A stretch of 64,000 bases of DNA from NCBI GenBank assembly GCA_018241225.1, contig JAFEEG010000042.1, forward strand, positions 1-64,000, written 5' to 3'. Shown piece by piece: positions 54,909-63,263 of the stretch; within the stretch, counting starts at the first letter, position 1, and every line of letters starts with the position of its first letter. The stretch is from Pseudomonadota bacterium (GTDB taxonomy: Bacteria > Pseudomonadota > Gammaproteobacteria > Burkholderiales > Burkholderiaceae_C). The notes beneath the pieces are model-generated. The model was given only the letters and a program-made list of their open reading frames with translations, was not told the origin of the DNA and did no database searches. The position numbers were made by a program, and so were the translations under genes.

Positions 54909-55854
54909 GGATCTGGCCTTCCGTGATGATCTTCTGCGACTTGGCCATGTCTGCTTCCTGGAACCTCGCGAAATCCTCGGCCGCCCCGGGCTGGAACACC
55001 AGCCCCTGGGAGCTGAACTTCTCGCGCAGCTCCGCCTCGATGGCCTTGTTGGTCTCCGCGTTCAGGCGCTGCACGATGTCGGCCGGCGTCTTCGCGGGCG
55101 CCCACAGCCCGTACCAGCTGTAGAACTCGTACCCGGGCACGCTCTCCGCGACGGTGGGCACGTCCGGCAGGCTGGGCGCGCGCTTGTCGGAGGTCACCGC
55201 CACCACCCGCAGCATGCCGCTGCGATGGTATTGCAGGGATCCGAGGATGGGGTCGATGAACCCCGCGATCTGGCCGCCCATCAGGTCCTGGAACGCCGGC
55301 GCCGTCCCCTTGTACGCCACCACCATGTAGTCGACGCCGGCACTTCGCTTGAGCAACTCGGTGGCCAGGTGCCCCGCGGAGCCGATGGAGCCCACCGCGA
55401 AGGTCAGGTTGCCGGGATTGCTCTTCGCATAGGCCTGGAGCGACTTGATGTCCGTGATCGGCAGGTTCTTGTTGATCGCCACGGACAGCGGCGCCTTCGC
55501 CACGAGCGCGATGGGCACGAAGTCCCGCGTCACCGAGTACGGCGTCGACTTCATGGTCATCGGTGCCGTGACGAAAGTGGATGCGTTGAACAGGAGCGTG
55601 TACCCGTCGGCCGGCGCCTTGGCCACCTGGCCGGCACCGATGATGCCGTTGCCACCCGGCTTGTTCTCCACCATGAAGGGCTGCCCGGTCTGCTCGGAAA
55701 GCCGCTGCACGAGCGCGCGCCCGAGGGTATCCAGCGTGCCGCCCGGCGGGAAGGGAATGATCACGCGCACCAGGCGCGCCGGATAGGTCTGGGCGGCGGC
55801 GCCCAGCGAGGCGAATCCAATCACGGCGGCCGCGAGGATGCGGGTGAAAAGCAT
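54898..55854 (-). CDS. Bug/TctC-family tripartite tricarboxylate transporter binding protein
   Basis: 318 residues with signal peptide (ending GAAAQT). VRVIIPFPPGGTLDTLGR at about 29-46 and NKPGGNGIIGAGQVAKAPADGYT are hallmarks. The TctA and TctB membrane parts are absent from the window, as is common for Burkholderiales Bug proteins. Linked to SDR and HIBADH genes, suggesting uptake of a hydroxy carboxylate. Confidence 0.9.
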   Translation of the reverse strand: MLFTRILAAAVIGFASLGAAAQTYPARLVRVIIPFPPGGTLDTLGRALVQRLSEQTGQPFMVENKPGGNGIIGAGQVAKAPADGYTLLFNASTFVTAPMTMKSTPYSVTRDFVPIALVAKAPLSVAINKNLPITDIKSLQAYAKSNPGNLTFAVGSIGSAGHLATELLKRSAGVDYMVVAYKGTAPAFQDLMGGQIAGFIDPILGSLQYHRSGMLRVVAVTSDKRAPSLPDVPTVAESVPGYEFYSWYGLWAPAKTPADIVQRLNAETNKAIEAELREKFSSQGLVFQPGAAEDFARFQEADMAKSQKIITEGQIRVE

Positions 55855-55901
55855 GGTGTCTCCTGGTTTGTTTGACGGGCATCTTGTTGCCGCCTGGACA
55901 T

Positions 55902-55928
55902 CAGGTCAAATAATGTTTTCTGAACCTG
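55902..55928. promoter_or_regulatory. Candidate LysR operator
   Basis: CAGGTCA (55902-55908) and TGAACCTG (55921-55928) form an inverted repeat in the 98-bp gap between the Bug gene and the divergent lysR. The position fits an LTTR site. Confidence 0.5.
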
Positions 55929-55952
55929 CCATCAATTCCAGAGATACTCAGG

Positions 55953-56858
55953 ATGATGGACTATCGCCAGATCCAGTACTTCGTCGTCCTCTTCGAAGAG
56001 GGTTCGGTAACGCGCGCCGCCAGCCGGCTGAACATCGTGCAGCCCGCGTTGAGCATGCAGGTCGCCCGTCTCGAGGAGGAGCTTGGACGGCAGCTGTTCG
56101 TGCGCAGCAACCGCGGCATGGTGGCCACGGAACATGCGACGCAGATGTATGCGCGCTTCCTTCCGATCCTGGCGGAGTTCGAGCGCGCGCGCTCGGAGTT
56201 GCTGGAAACCGGCGGCGAGTTGGCGGGGCACGCGCGCATCGGCCTGCCTGCCAGCATCGCGCAGGATGTGCTGCCGGCGGCGCTGGCGGAGTTCTCGCTG
56301 CGCTTTCCACGCGTGAGCGTCTCGGTGACGGAGGCCTACAGCGAAGCCCTGGTGCAGGGCGTGACGAGCGGACAGCTCGACTCGGCCATCATCAACATGC
56401 CGCGGCGGCTCACGCTGAGGGCCGAGACAGTCCTCGAAGAGGAGTTCGTTCTGGCGACCGGGCCGAGGCATGTGCAGCTGCCCGACAAACTTGCATTTCG
56501 AGAGGTGACGCAACTCAAGCTCGTGCTGCCTACCCGGCAGCATGGACTGCGAGCGGCGCTGGAAGGCTTTGCCGATGCAGCCGGATTCCAGTTGGAGTGC
56601 GCTCTGGAGATCGACTCGCTTCCGGCGATTGCACAGGTCGTGGAACAAGGCGAACTGGCCACGCTGCTGCCGCGGATCGCGTTGCGCAGTAGGTTCGCGG
56701 AAGGACGCTTGCGCGTACATAGCGTTGTGCGCCCCGCACTCGCTCGGCAGCTTGTCGCCGTTTCGCACCCGAGGCGCCCCGTGCCGCCGCCGGCGGAGAC
56801 CTTGCTCAAGGTCCTTGTACAGCACATGCGCGAGAGAAAGTCGGAGCAGACCCCTTGA
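55953..56858 (+). CDS. LysR-family regulator of the Bug operon
   Basis: 301 residues: winged HTH in the first 60 (MMDYRQIQYFVVLFEEGSVTRAASRL) and effector domain with IGLPASIAQDVLPAAL. Divergent from the Bug-SDR-HIBADH operon, and the likely regulator of it. ATG 55953 gives the canonical start. Confidence 0.88.
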   Translation: MMDYRQIQYFVVLFEEGSVTRAASRLNIVQPALSMQVARLEEELGRQLFVRSNRGMVATEHATQMYARFLPILAEFERARSELLETGGELAGHARIGLPASIAQDVLPAALAEFSLRFPRVSVSVTEAYSEALVQGVTSGQLDSAIINMPRRLTLRAETVLEEEFVLATGPRHVQLPDKLAFREVTQLKLVLPTRQHGLRAALEGFADAAGFQLECALEIDSLPAIAQVVEQGELATLLPRIALRSRFAEGRLRVHSVVRPALARQLVAVSHPRRPVPPPAETLLKVLVQHMRERKSEQTP

Positions 56859-56877
56859 CCGTCGGCTCCCTCAAACC

Positions 56878-57771
56878 TCAACGACGCAGGCGCAGCGCTT
56901 CAATCACCAATGCCAAAGCGGGCGCGATCTGGCGCCGATTGGCGTAGTAAAGGTGATAGCCAGGGAAAACGGGCCACCATTGCTCCAGCACCGGAATCAA
57001 CCGACCCTGCTCGATGTGCGGATGCACCAGGTCGAAGGGCACATAGGCCAGCCCCATGCCGTCGAGCGCGGCCTGCATCATGAGCAAGGTGTTGTTGAAG
57101 GTCACCTGTCCGTTCACCCGCACCGCCTGTGGTTGGCCATCCTTCTCGAAATCCCACGCGTACAGGCCTCCATGGGTGGGCAGGCGCAGATTGATGCAGC
57201 GATGCTCGGTCAAATCCTGCGGGACTAGCGGAATCGACCTGCCCGCGAGGTATCCGGGGGATGCCGTCACCGACATGCGCAGGTCCGGCGCGATACGCAC
57301 GGCGATCATGTCCTTGTCCACCCGATCACCCAAGCGCACACCTGCATCGAAGCGGTTCGCGGCAATGTCCGTGAAGGCGTAGTCCACGCTGATTTCCGCC
57401 CGCACGTCGGGGTACTCGCGCATCAGCGGCAGCAAACGCGGCCACAGCACGGTCGTGATGGCGTGATCGTGCGCAGTGATCCGCACCGTGCCCGCCGGCT
57501 TGTCCCTCATGGCCGTGAGGGAGCCGAGTTCCGACTCGATCTCATCGAGCCTCGGTGCCAGCACGTTGAACAGCCGCGCACCTGCCTCCGTCGGCGAAAC
57601 GCTTCGCGTCGTTCGACTCAGCAGCCGCAGACCCAGGCGCTCCTCCAGGGCGAGCATGGCATGGCTCAAGGCCGAGCGCGACACCCCCAGTTGCGCTGCT
57701 GCACGGGTGAAGCTGCGTTCTCGCGCCACCGCGACAAACGCCTGAAGGTCGTTCAGGTTTTCCTTGGACAT
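56878..57771 (-). CDS. LysR-family regulator of the cupin operon
   Basis: 297 residues. HTH (MSKENLNDLQAFVAVARERSFTRAAAQL) and effector domain typical of CrgA-like LTTRs (LSRTTRSVSPTEAGARLF is their hallmark). Divergent from the cupin-CMD-SDR-ADH operon at 57911. ATG 57771 is preferred to 57795 because it gives the family start. Convergent with the preceding lysR. Confidence 0.88.
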   Translation of the reverse strand: MSKENLNDLQAFVAVARERSFTRAAAQLGVSRSALSHAMLALEERLGLRLLSRTTRSVSPTEAGARLFNVLAPRLDEIESELGSLTAMRDKPAGTVRITAHDHAITTVLWPRLLPLMREYPDVRAEISVDYAFTDIAANRFDAGVRLGDRVDKDMIAVRIAPDLRMSVTASPGYLAGRSIPLVPQDLTEHRCINLRLPTHGGLYAWDFEKDGQPQAVRVNGQVTFNNTLLMMQAALDGMGLAYVPFDLVHPHIEQGRLIPVLEQWWPVFPGYHLYYANRRQIAPALALVIEALRLRR

Positions 57772-57910
57772 CGAATGAATTGGTGAGCACAGCACACAAG
57801 CCTGTGCTCATTTTGCAGTCTTCTCAACCAAAGGGCCGATTCTTAAAGTACCTGGAAGCGGACATGTCGATCACTTCGCGTCCATTGCCCTTCCACAGGA
57901 GAGTGACCCT

Positions 57911-58396
57911 ATGTACAAGCGATTCCTCAATTTCGCCGTTTGCGCCGCAGCTGCGCAGACGGCTGGCGGCGCCACGCCCCCAGCCGATGCGCCCGCCCAG
58001 CAAATCAGCCGAGCCGGCAGCCAGGCCTCCGCCGCAGGTCCTGCCGAGTTCTTCACCGGCCGCGTTCGCGTCGACCCCGTGTGGCCGGCCGACGAGCACA
58101 TCAAGGCCTCGGGCGCATATGTGACCTTCGAACCCGGCGCACGCTCAGCTTGGCATACCCATCCGGCCGGACAGCGACTGGTCGTGACCTCGGGCGTGGG
58201 CCTCACGCAGGAATGGGGCAAGCCCGTTCAGGAGATCCGCCCCGGCGACGTCGTCTGGTGTCCGCCGGGCGTCAAGCACTGGCACGGGGCGGGCCCTCTG
58301 ACCGCCCTCACCCATCTGGCCGTCACGGGCACGGTGGATGGCAAGAACGTCAATTGGATGGAGAAAGTCAGCGATGAACAGTACAGCTCGCGCTGA
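57911..58396 (+). CDS. Exported cupin protein
   Basis: 161 residues. Short hydrophobic leader, then a double-stranded beta-helix cupin: FEPGARSAWHTHPAGQRLVV is motif 1 with its His ligands, and RPGDVVWCPPGVKHWHG is motif 2. Members include mandelonitrile-lyase-like and carboxymuconolactone-associated cupins. GGAGAG precedes ATG. Its end overlaps the CMD gene by 23 bp. Confidence 0.83.
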   Translation: MYKRFLNFAVCAAAAQTAGGATPPADAPAQQISRAGSQASAAGPAEFFTGRVRVDPVWPADEHIKASGAYVTFEPGARSAWHTHPAGQRLVVTSGVGLTQEWGKPVQEIRPGDVVWCPPGVKHWHGAGPLTALTHLAVTGTVDGKNVNWMEKVSDEQYSSR

Positions 58397-59184
58397 GCGC
58401 CATGGCGGCTCGACACGCGCGGGCGCGGCGGCAACGCTGCTGGGCCTAGCGGCCTCGATCCCTTTGGTTGCCCATGCCCAGGAGAGCCCAAACATGTCCC
58501 AGCAACAGCCCCCAACGGCGACTGCAGTCTCGTCCGCCTCGGACAGGCTGAGTCGTCTTCATCAGGCCATCGTCCCGATTGCCGCATTTGCCGCCGCGGG
58601 CGAGTTGAGTCAGTTGAATGCCGCATTGGAAGAAGGCCTCGACAATGGCCTCTCGGTGAGCGACGCGAAGGAGGTCCTCGTCCAGCTCTATGCCTATGCT
58701 GGGTTTCCGCGCAGCCTCAACGCGTTGGGGGAAATGATGAAGGTGCTGCAAGCGCGCAAGCAGCGCGGCATCCAGGACGCACCGGGACGAGCGCCCAACC
58801 AAGCAATCCCGAAGGGTGACGCGCTACTGGCAGCGGGCACGGCCAACCAGACCCGGCTCTCGGGCGGGCCGGTCAAGGGCCCCTTGTTCGAGTTCGCGCC
58901 CCGCGATTGACGAGTACCTCAAGAGCCATCTGTTTGGCGACATCTTCGAGCGCGACAACCTGGATTGGCAAAGCCGGGAAGTCGCCACCGTGAGCATGCT
59001 CTCGGCGCTGCGCGGGGCCGAGTCGCAACTGCAGTCACACATGCGCATCAGCATGAACGTCGGTCTGACGGCGCCGCAGTTACGCCAAGTCGCGCAGGTG
59101 CTGGCCAACCGCGTCGATCCACAGAATTCGCGCCGCGCGCTCGAGGCTCTGGACCGGCATCTGGCCACCCAGCCCAAGTCCTGA
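58374..59184 (+). pseudogene. Carboxymuconolactone decarboxylase-family protein, frameshifted
   Basis: A two-domain CMD protein with a signal peptide (ending AHAQES). The first reading frame ends at 58910 after FEFAPRD; the second frame begins with AIDEYLKSHLF and continues to 59184 with QSHMRISMNVGLT, the second CMD domain. At about 58899-58903 the sequence has CCCC where GCG CCC GCG ATT would need three, so one inserted C in a homopolymer breaks the frame. Either a real inactivation or an assembly error. Flanking genes are intact. Confidence 0.87.
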
Positions 59185-59212
59185 CCAAGACCCGATCCAA
59201 GGAGGATTCGAG

Positions 59213-60052
59213 ATGAAGCAGGTTGTCATCGTCATCGGGCCAGGCCTGATCGGCCAGGCCATCGCGCGTCGCGTCGGCACCGGCAAGCACCTCGTGCTCG
59301 CCGACATACGCAAGCAAAACGCCGAGGCCGCAGCGAACGTGCTGGCCAATGCCGGGTTCGACGTCAGCACGGCGGTAGTCGACGTGTCTTCTCGGACTGC
59401 GGTGCAGGCGCTGGTCGCCGAGGCCGCGGCGCGCGGACCTGTCACCGGCCTGATCCACGCAGCCGGCATCTCTCCATCCCAGGCTTCGCCCGAAATGATC
59501 CTGAAGGTGGACCTGTACGGCACGGCGGTCGTGCTGGAAGAAGTCGGCCAAGTCATCGCTGCAGGCGGGTCGGGCGTGGTCATTGCGTCCCAGTCGGGCC
59601 ATCGCCTTCCAGGCCTCACCGTCGAGGAGAACAAGGCACTGGCGACCACGCCCCCGGACGAGCTTCTCGCGCTTCCCATGCTGCAGCCCGATCGGGTGAC
59701 CGACCCGCTGCACGCCTACCAGATATCCAAGCGATGCAACTCGCTGCGAGTGGCTGCCGAAGCCGTGCGCTGGGGCAGGCGCGGCGCACGGATCAACACC
59801 ATCAGCCCGGGCATCGTCATCACGCCGCTTGCCAAGGATGAGCTTGCCGGCCCGCGCGGTGCGGGCTATCGCGCCATGATTGAAGGTAGCCCAGTGGGCC
59901 GCGCCGCCACACCTGACGAGATAGCCAGCCTTGCGGCCCTGATCCTTGGACCGGATGGCGGCTTCATCACGGGAAGCGACTTTCTCAGCGACGGCGGCGC
60001 CACGGCGGCCTACTGGTTTGGCGAACTCGGCACGGTGGCGCCGAAATCCTGA
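59213..60052 (+). CDS. SDR-family oxidoreductase
   Basis: 279 residues. The cofactor motif is atypical (VIVIGPGLIGQAIARRVG, not TGxxxGIG). Asp in VLADIRK should select NAD. HAAGIS follows. Catalytic Tyr-Lys is in YQISKRCN, with Ser in IASQSG. Between the CMD and ADH genes in the same direction, GGAGG before ATG. Confidence 0.85.
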   Translation: MKQVVIVIGPGLIGQAIARRVGTGKHLVLADIRKQNAEAAANVLANAGFDVSTAVVDVSSRTAVQALVAEAAARGPVTGLIHAAGISPSQASPEMILKVDLYGTAVVLEEVGQVIAAGGSGVVIASQSGHRLPGLTVEENKALATTPPDELLALPMLQPDRVTDPLHAYQISKRCNSLRVAAEAVRWGRRGARINTISPGIVITPLAKDELAGPRGAGYRAMIEGSPVGRAATPDEIASLAALILGPDGGFITGSDFLSDGGATAAYWFGELGTVAPKS

Positions 60053-60103
60053 CCCGCACCCGATGCGACATCGGGCCATCCATCAACCCAGGAGAGACCC
60101 AGA

Positions 60104-61120
60104 ATGCTAGGTACGAAGCTCTACGCACCCGGTGACGTGCGCATCGAAGAGATGCCCGAACCCGTCATCCTCAAACCGACAGACGCCATCATCAAGCTTG
60201 CGGCAACCTGCGTCTGCGGGTCGGACCTCTGGCCCTACCGCGGCCTGAACCAGGTCGCAGCGCCCATGCATATGGGCCACGAATACTGCGGCACCGTGAT
60301 CGAGGTCGGCGCCGCCGTTACCTCCGTCAAGCCAGGGCAGTTCGTTGTCGGATCGTTCTGCTTGTCGGACAACACCTGCCCGCACTGCCGCTTCGGATTT
60401 CATTCTTCATGTGTCCAGCGCGAGTTCATGACCGGCGCGCAATCCCAGATTGCGCGCGTGCCGTTGGCAGACGGCAGCCTCGTGGCCCTGGACCACGCCC
60501 CCGAGGAAGACCTGATCCCCAGCCTGCTGGCGGCCTCCGATGTGCTGGGCACAGGCTGGTACGCGGCCGATGCGGCGCGCGTGCAGCCAGGCAGCACGGC
60601 GGTTGTCGTCGGTGACGGCGCGGTGGGCCTGATGGGAGTGCTGGCCGCCCGGCAGATGGGCGCAGCGCGCGTCATTGCGATGAGCAGGCACAAGGCGAGG
60701 CAGGAACTGGCCCTGGAATACGGCGCCACTGACATCGTGGCCGAGCGCGGCGAGGATGGCGTGGCCAGGATCAAGGAACTCACCGACCAGATCGGCGCCG
60801 ACGCAGTATTGGAATGCGTGGGAACCGCCGAGTCGATGAAGCAGGCCCTTGCCGTCGCAAGGCCCGGTTCGATGATTGGCTACGTCGGCGTGCCGCATGG
60901 CGTCGAGTTCGACGGGCAGCAACTGTTTTACTCGCAGAGAGGATTGCTGGGCGGCCCGGCGCCTGTGCGCCGCTTCCTGCCTCACCTCCTGGATCTGATC
61001 CTCACTCGCAAGATCAATCCAGGCAAGGTATTTGATCTCCATATTCCATTGGCCGACGTGGCCCAGGGCTACAAGGCAATGGACGAACGGCGGGCCATCA
61101 AGACACTCCTGCGCGTTTGA
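60104..61120 (+). CDS. Zinc-dependent alcohol dehydrogenase
   Basis: 338 residues, MDR family. Zinc ligands include C38 and H60-E61 (GHEYCG); structural zinc cysteines appear in SDNTCPHCRFGFHSSC. The NAD motif is VVGDGAVGLMG at about 168-178. Last gene of the LysR/cupin/CMD/SDR/ADH set. Oxidises an alcohol or aldehyde; substrate unknown. Confidence 0.88.
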   Translation: MLGTKLYAPGDVRIEEMPEPVILKPTDAIIKLAATCVCGSDLWPYRGLNQVAAPMHMGHEYCGTVIEVGAAVTSVKPGQFVVGSFCLSDNTCPHCRFGFHSSCVQREFMTGAQSQIARVPLADGSLVALDHAPEEDLIPSLLAASDVLGTGWYAADAARVQPGSTAVVVGDGAVGLMGVLAARQMGAARVIAMSRHKARQELALEYGATDIVAERGEDGVARIKELTDQIGADAVLECVGTAESMKQALAVARPGSMIGYVGVPHGVEFDGQQLFYSQRGLLGGPAPVRRFLPHLLDLILTRKINPGKVFDLHIPLADVAQGYKAMDERRAIKTLLRV

Positions 61121-61177
61121 ATTGGCAGTTCGCCGTCGCCCTGGTCACCGAGGCGCCGCGAGATCTGGAAGCGCTAG

Positions 61178-61459
61178 AACCAGAGCTACAGGTTTCGGTT
61201 GCTGCTTGAGCCCGCAGCTGTGTTGGAAGGCACCTACAAGCTCGATGAAGACGCACTCAAGACCTGTTTGGCGGAGCAAGAGCCCCTTGTAGATGGCGGG
61301 GTGCGCACTGCCTCGCCCGCTCAGTTGTTCGACGCGAACACGCACCTGCATGAAAAGATTGCCGGCTTCTCCGGCAATCTTTTCATCGTGGACTCACTGC
61401 GCAGACTCAACCGCGTGCGTCTCTACGGCCAACTTCTGCGGGAGAGACTCGTGAAATAG
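61178..61459 (+). pseudogene. GntR/FCD regulator remnant
   Basis: Reads YRFRLLLEPAAVLEG and on through the FCD ligand-binding domain (LFDANTHLHEKIAGFSGN, then RRLNRVRLYGQLLRE). An in-frame stop lies at 61175-61177, and the N-terminal DNA-binding half is missing. The C-terminus is cut short as well. It lies just after the alcohol dehydrogenase gene. Looks like a decaying FadR-type regulator. Confidence 0.65.
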
Positions 61460-61904
61460 CCCAGAGCATTGCGCTCAACTATTACCCGAATGCGACCTTA
61501 AAGGTCGGTACAATACTTTCGTGGCGCAGCGATATCGCAGCACCCGCAACCCTCAAAGGATGAAATCAATGAACCCGACCTTTCCCGCAGACAAGCCCAC
61601 CTGAGCAGTGGCGCAAGCACACTGGTGGCCAAAGTCCGCGTGAGATCAGTGTGACCCGGGCGTTCTTCATGGCGGCGTTTCAAGTGCTCGGTGACGAAGA
61701 GATCGAGCGCATCGTCGCGTACATGGCCAGCTTCGGCGCCGTGTGGAACACAGACGTCGAGCCGCCATCCAGGGCGCAGCCACGCTATCGACAGCGCGAC
61801 GAAGCCTCCTGAGCCTGCTCTTTCCAGAGCCCGCAAACCGTCGACGCATGCACCGCAGCTGAGTGCATGCGTGGGCGATGTTGCCCAGCCCATGGAGATC
61901 CTCG
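61460..61904. other. Gene-poor stretch with a palindrome and a short cytochrome-like frame
   Basis: CGACCTTAAAGGTCG is a 15-bp palindrome at 61493-61507. A frame from 61573 to 61812 (first ATG 61669) reads MAAFQVLGDEEIERIVAYMASFG, loosely like the C-terminal helix of a class I cytochrome c, but no CxxCH precedes it. No confident gene. Confidence 0.3.
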
Positions 61905-62774
61905 ATGAACGTTCTTGCGAACGACAGCACCCCCCAATTGGTTGACGCCACGATGGGCAGGTCCAGCGCATTCAAGCTGGCGTCTGCGATCGCACTACTG
62001 GTGCCGGTCGTACTTGTCGGATGTGGAGGCGGCGGAAACTCTCAGGCCGCTGGTGGCAGCGCGTCGAGTGCGTTGAACCCGCCGGTGAATGCGACGTCAA
62101 GCGGCACGATCCCTGCATCGAGCATTGTCTTGAAAACCGGCGCGCAGATTGTTGCCGGCAAGGACGGGATCATTCGGGTGCAGGCAAATCAGTTGCCGGA
62201 CAACGTCAAGGTGCTCGCATCAAACGTTTCAATCGCCACCGCCTCAAACGACTTGACGTCCAGTGACCTTCAGACAGCGCTGGACAAGGAAATCGCGGTC
62301 AATGTGTCCAAGGCAATTGTGGGCTTGTGGGACGTTCAGAACTTCCCGGGTGTTTCCTCGGGCTGTGGCGTCAATCCGACCGGTCGTGTCGAGTTTCGGG
62401 AAGACGGCACCTTCGTCATGCTTGCGGGCAGTCTGAGCGCTGCACGGGAATTCGCCGACGGCGCTGATTGGGTGGGCCCTCCGCCTCCATCGGGCACCCG
62501 TTGCCAGGGCAATCGGGACCAGCGCTATCAGTTGGTTCATGGCGGCATCTACTTTCAAAAGACGATCCCGGCTGGCGTGTTCGTGCCAGGGGCCGCAGCA
62601 GGGATGATCTCTGCGAAATCCTCGGATGCCATCACGATCTTTGGCTCCGATTCCATCTCGCATCTCACCCGAGTGGGCTCGTCGCCTGCAAGCAAGCAAA
62701 GCACCCAGCCAGTTTCCGACAAACCCCAGGTCACGCCCAAGCGAAGCGTCGTGGCTATGGTGGCTCAGTCCTAG
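61905..62774 (+). CDS. Orphan lipoprotein (289 aa)
   Basis: From ATG 61905 (GGAGA upstream), or from 61953 for a shorter leader. Lipobox LVGC is followed by a Gly run and a Ser/Ala linker. The mature part has two regions: a beta-rich segment with IVAGKDGIIRVQANQLP, and a lipocalin-like segment with GLWDVQNFPG and GRVEFREDGTFVML. The family is not recognised. It has no same-strand partner except the small gene at 62813. Confidence 0.65.
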   Translation: MNVLANDSTPQLVDATMGRSSAFKLASAIALLVPVVLVGCGGGGNSQAAGGSASSALNPPVNATSSGTIPASSIVLKTGAQIVAGKDGIIRVQANQLPDNVKVLASNVSIATASNDLTSSDLQTALDKEIAVNVSKAIVGLWDVQNFPGVSSGCGVNPTGRVEFREDGTFVMLAGSLSAAREFADGADWVGPPPPSGTRCQGNRDQRYQLVHGGIYFQKTIPAGVFVPGAAAGMISAKSSDAITIFGSDSISHLTRVGSSPASKQSTQPVSDKPQVTPKRSVVAMVAQS

Positions 62775-62812
62775 GTCTGGCCGGCACACACAACCCCAAC
62801 CACAAGTTAGCA

Positions 62813-63034
62813 ATGAGCACATCTATGGTTGAGTGGTGGACCTTCGTACACGCTCCCGATGCCGGATACATCGGGACCGTAAAGGAATGCACCGAGGAAC
62901 TCGCCCGGCTTGCGGCTCTGTCCAAGTACTCCAAACCAGGTGAGCGCGCCGTACTGGCCAAGCGCCGCCAACTGCGGCGCCCCGAATCAATGCACATCTA
63001 TGAAGATGATGACTTCGAAGTGAGGCCTGAATAG
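62813..63034 (+). CDS. Small hypothetical protein (73 aa)
   Basis: MSTSMVEWWTFVHAPDAGYI followed by a helical TEELARLAALSKY and a basic-then-acidic tail (KRRQLRRPESM, EDDDFEVRPE). Starts 38 bp after the lipoprotein gene. Soluble, unrecognised. Confidence 0.5.
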   Translation: MSTSMVEWWTFVHAPDAGYIGTVKECTEELARLAALSKYSKPGERAVLAKRRQLRRPESMHIYEDDDFEVRPE

Positions 63035-63087
63035 GCCATGGCGGCTTGAGAAAGCTGCTGGGATGCTGCTGCGACAGCCAAATAAAA

Positions 63088-63120
63088 AAGCCCCTGCTAC
63101 AAAACTAGTAGCAGGGGCTT
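63088..63120 (-). terminator. Intrinsic terminator of tRNA-Asn
   Basis: AAGCCCCTGCTAC/GTAGCAGGGGCTT, 13-bp perfect stem with a 7-base loop, followed on the minus strand by TTTTATTT. It lies 21 bp downstream of the tRNA. Confidence 0.92.
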
Positions 63121-63141
63121 CAGGAACCACCTTGTATTCAG

Positions 63142-63217
63142 TGGCTCCCCGACCTGGGCTCGAACCAGGGACCTACGGATTAACAGTCCGGCGCTCTACC
63201 AACTGAGCTATCGGGGA
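63142..63217 (-). tRNA. tRNA-Asn (GTT)
   Basis: Full cloverleaf of 76 bases including an encoded CCA. The acceptor stem TCCCCGA pairs with TCGGGGA, the D-arm is GCTC-AGTTGGTA-GAGC, the anticodon loop CTGTTAA gives GTT, and the T-arm holds GGTTCGAGCC. Such genes often serve as integration sites. Confidence 0.96.
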
Positions 63218-63263
63218 ACAAGCCTCAAATTATAGCGTCTTTTTTTGGGCTTCTTCAACTCGC

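Noticed and set aside
61573..61812. Cytochrome c gene
   Set aside because: Only a C-terminal-like helix is present; there is no CxxCH and no proper start.
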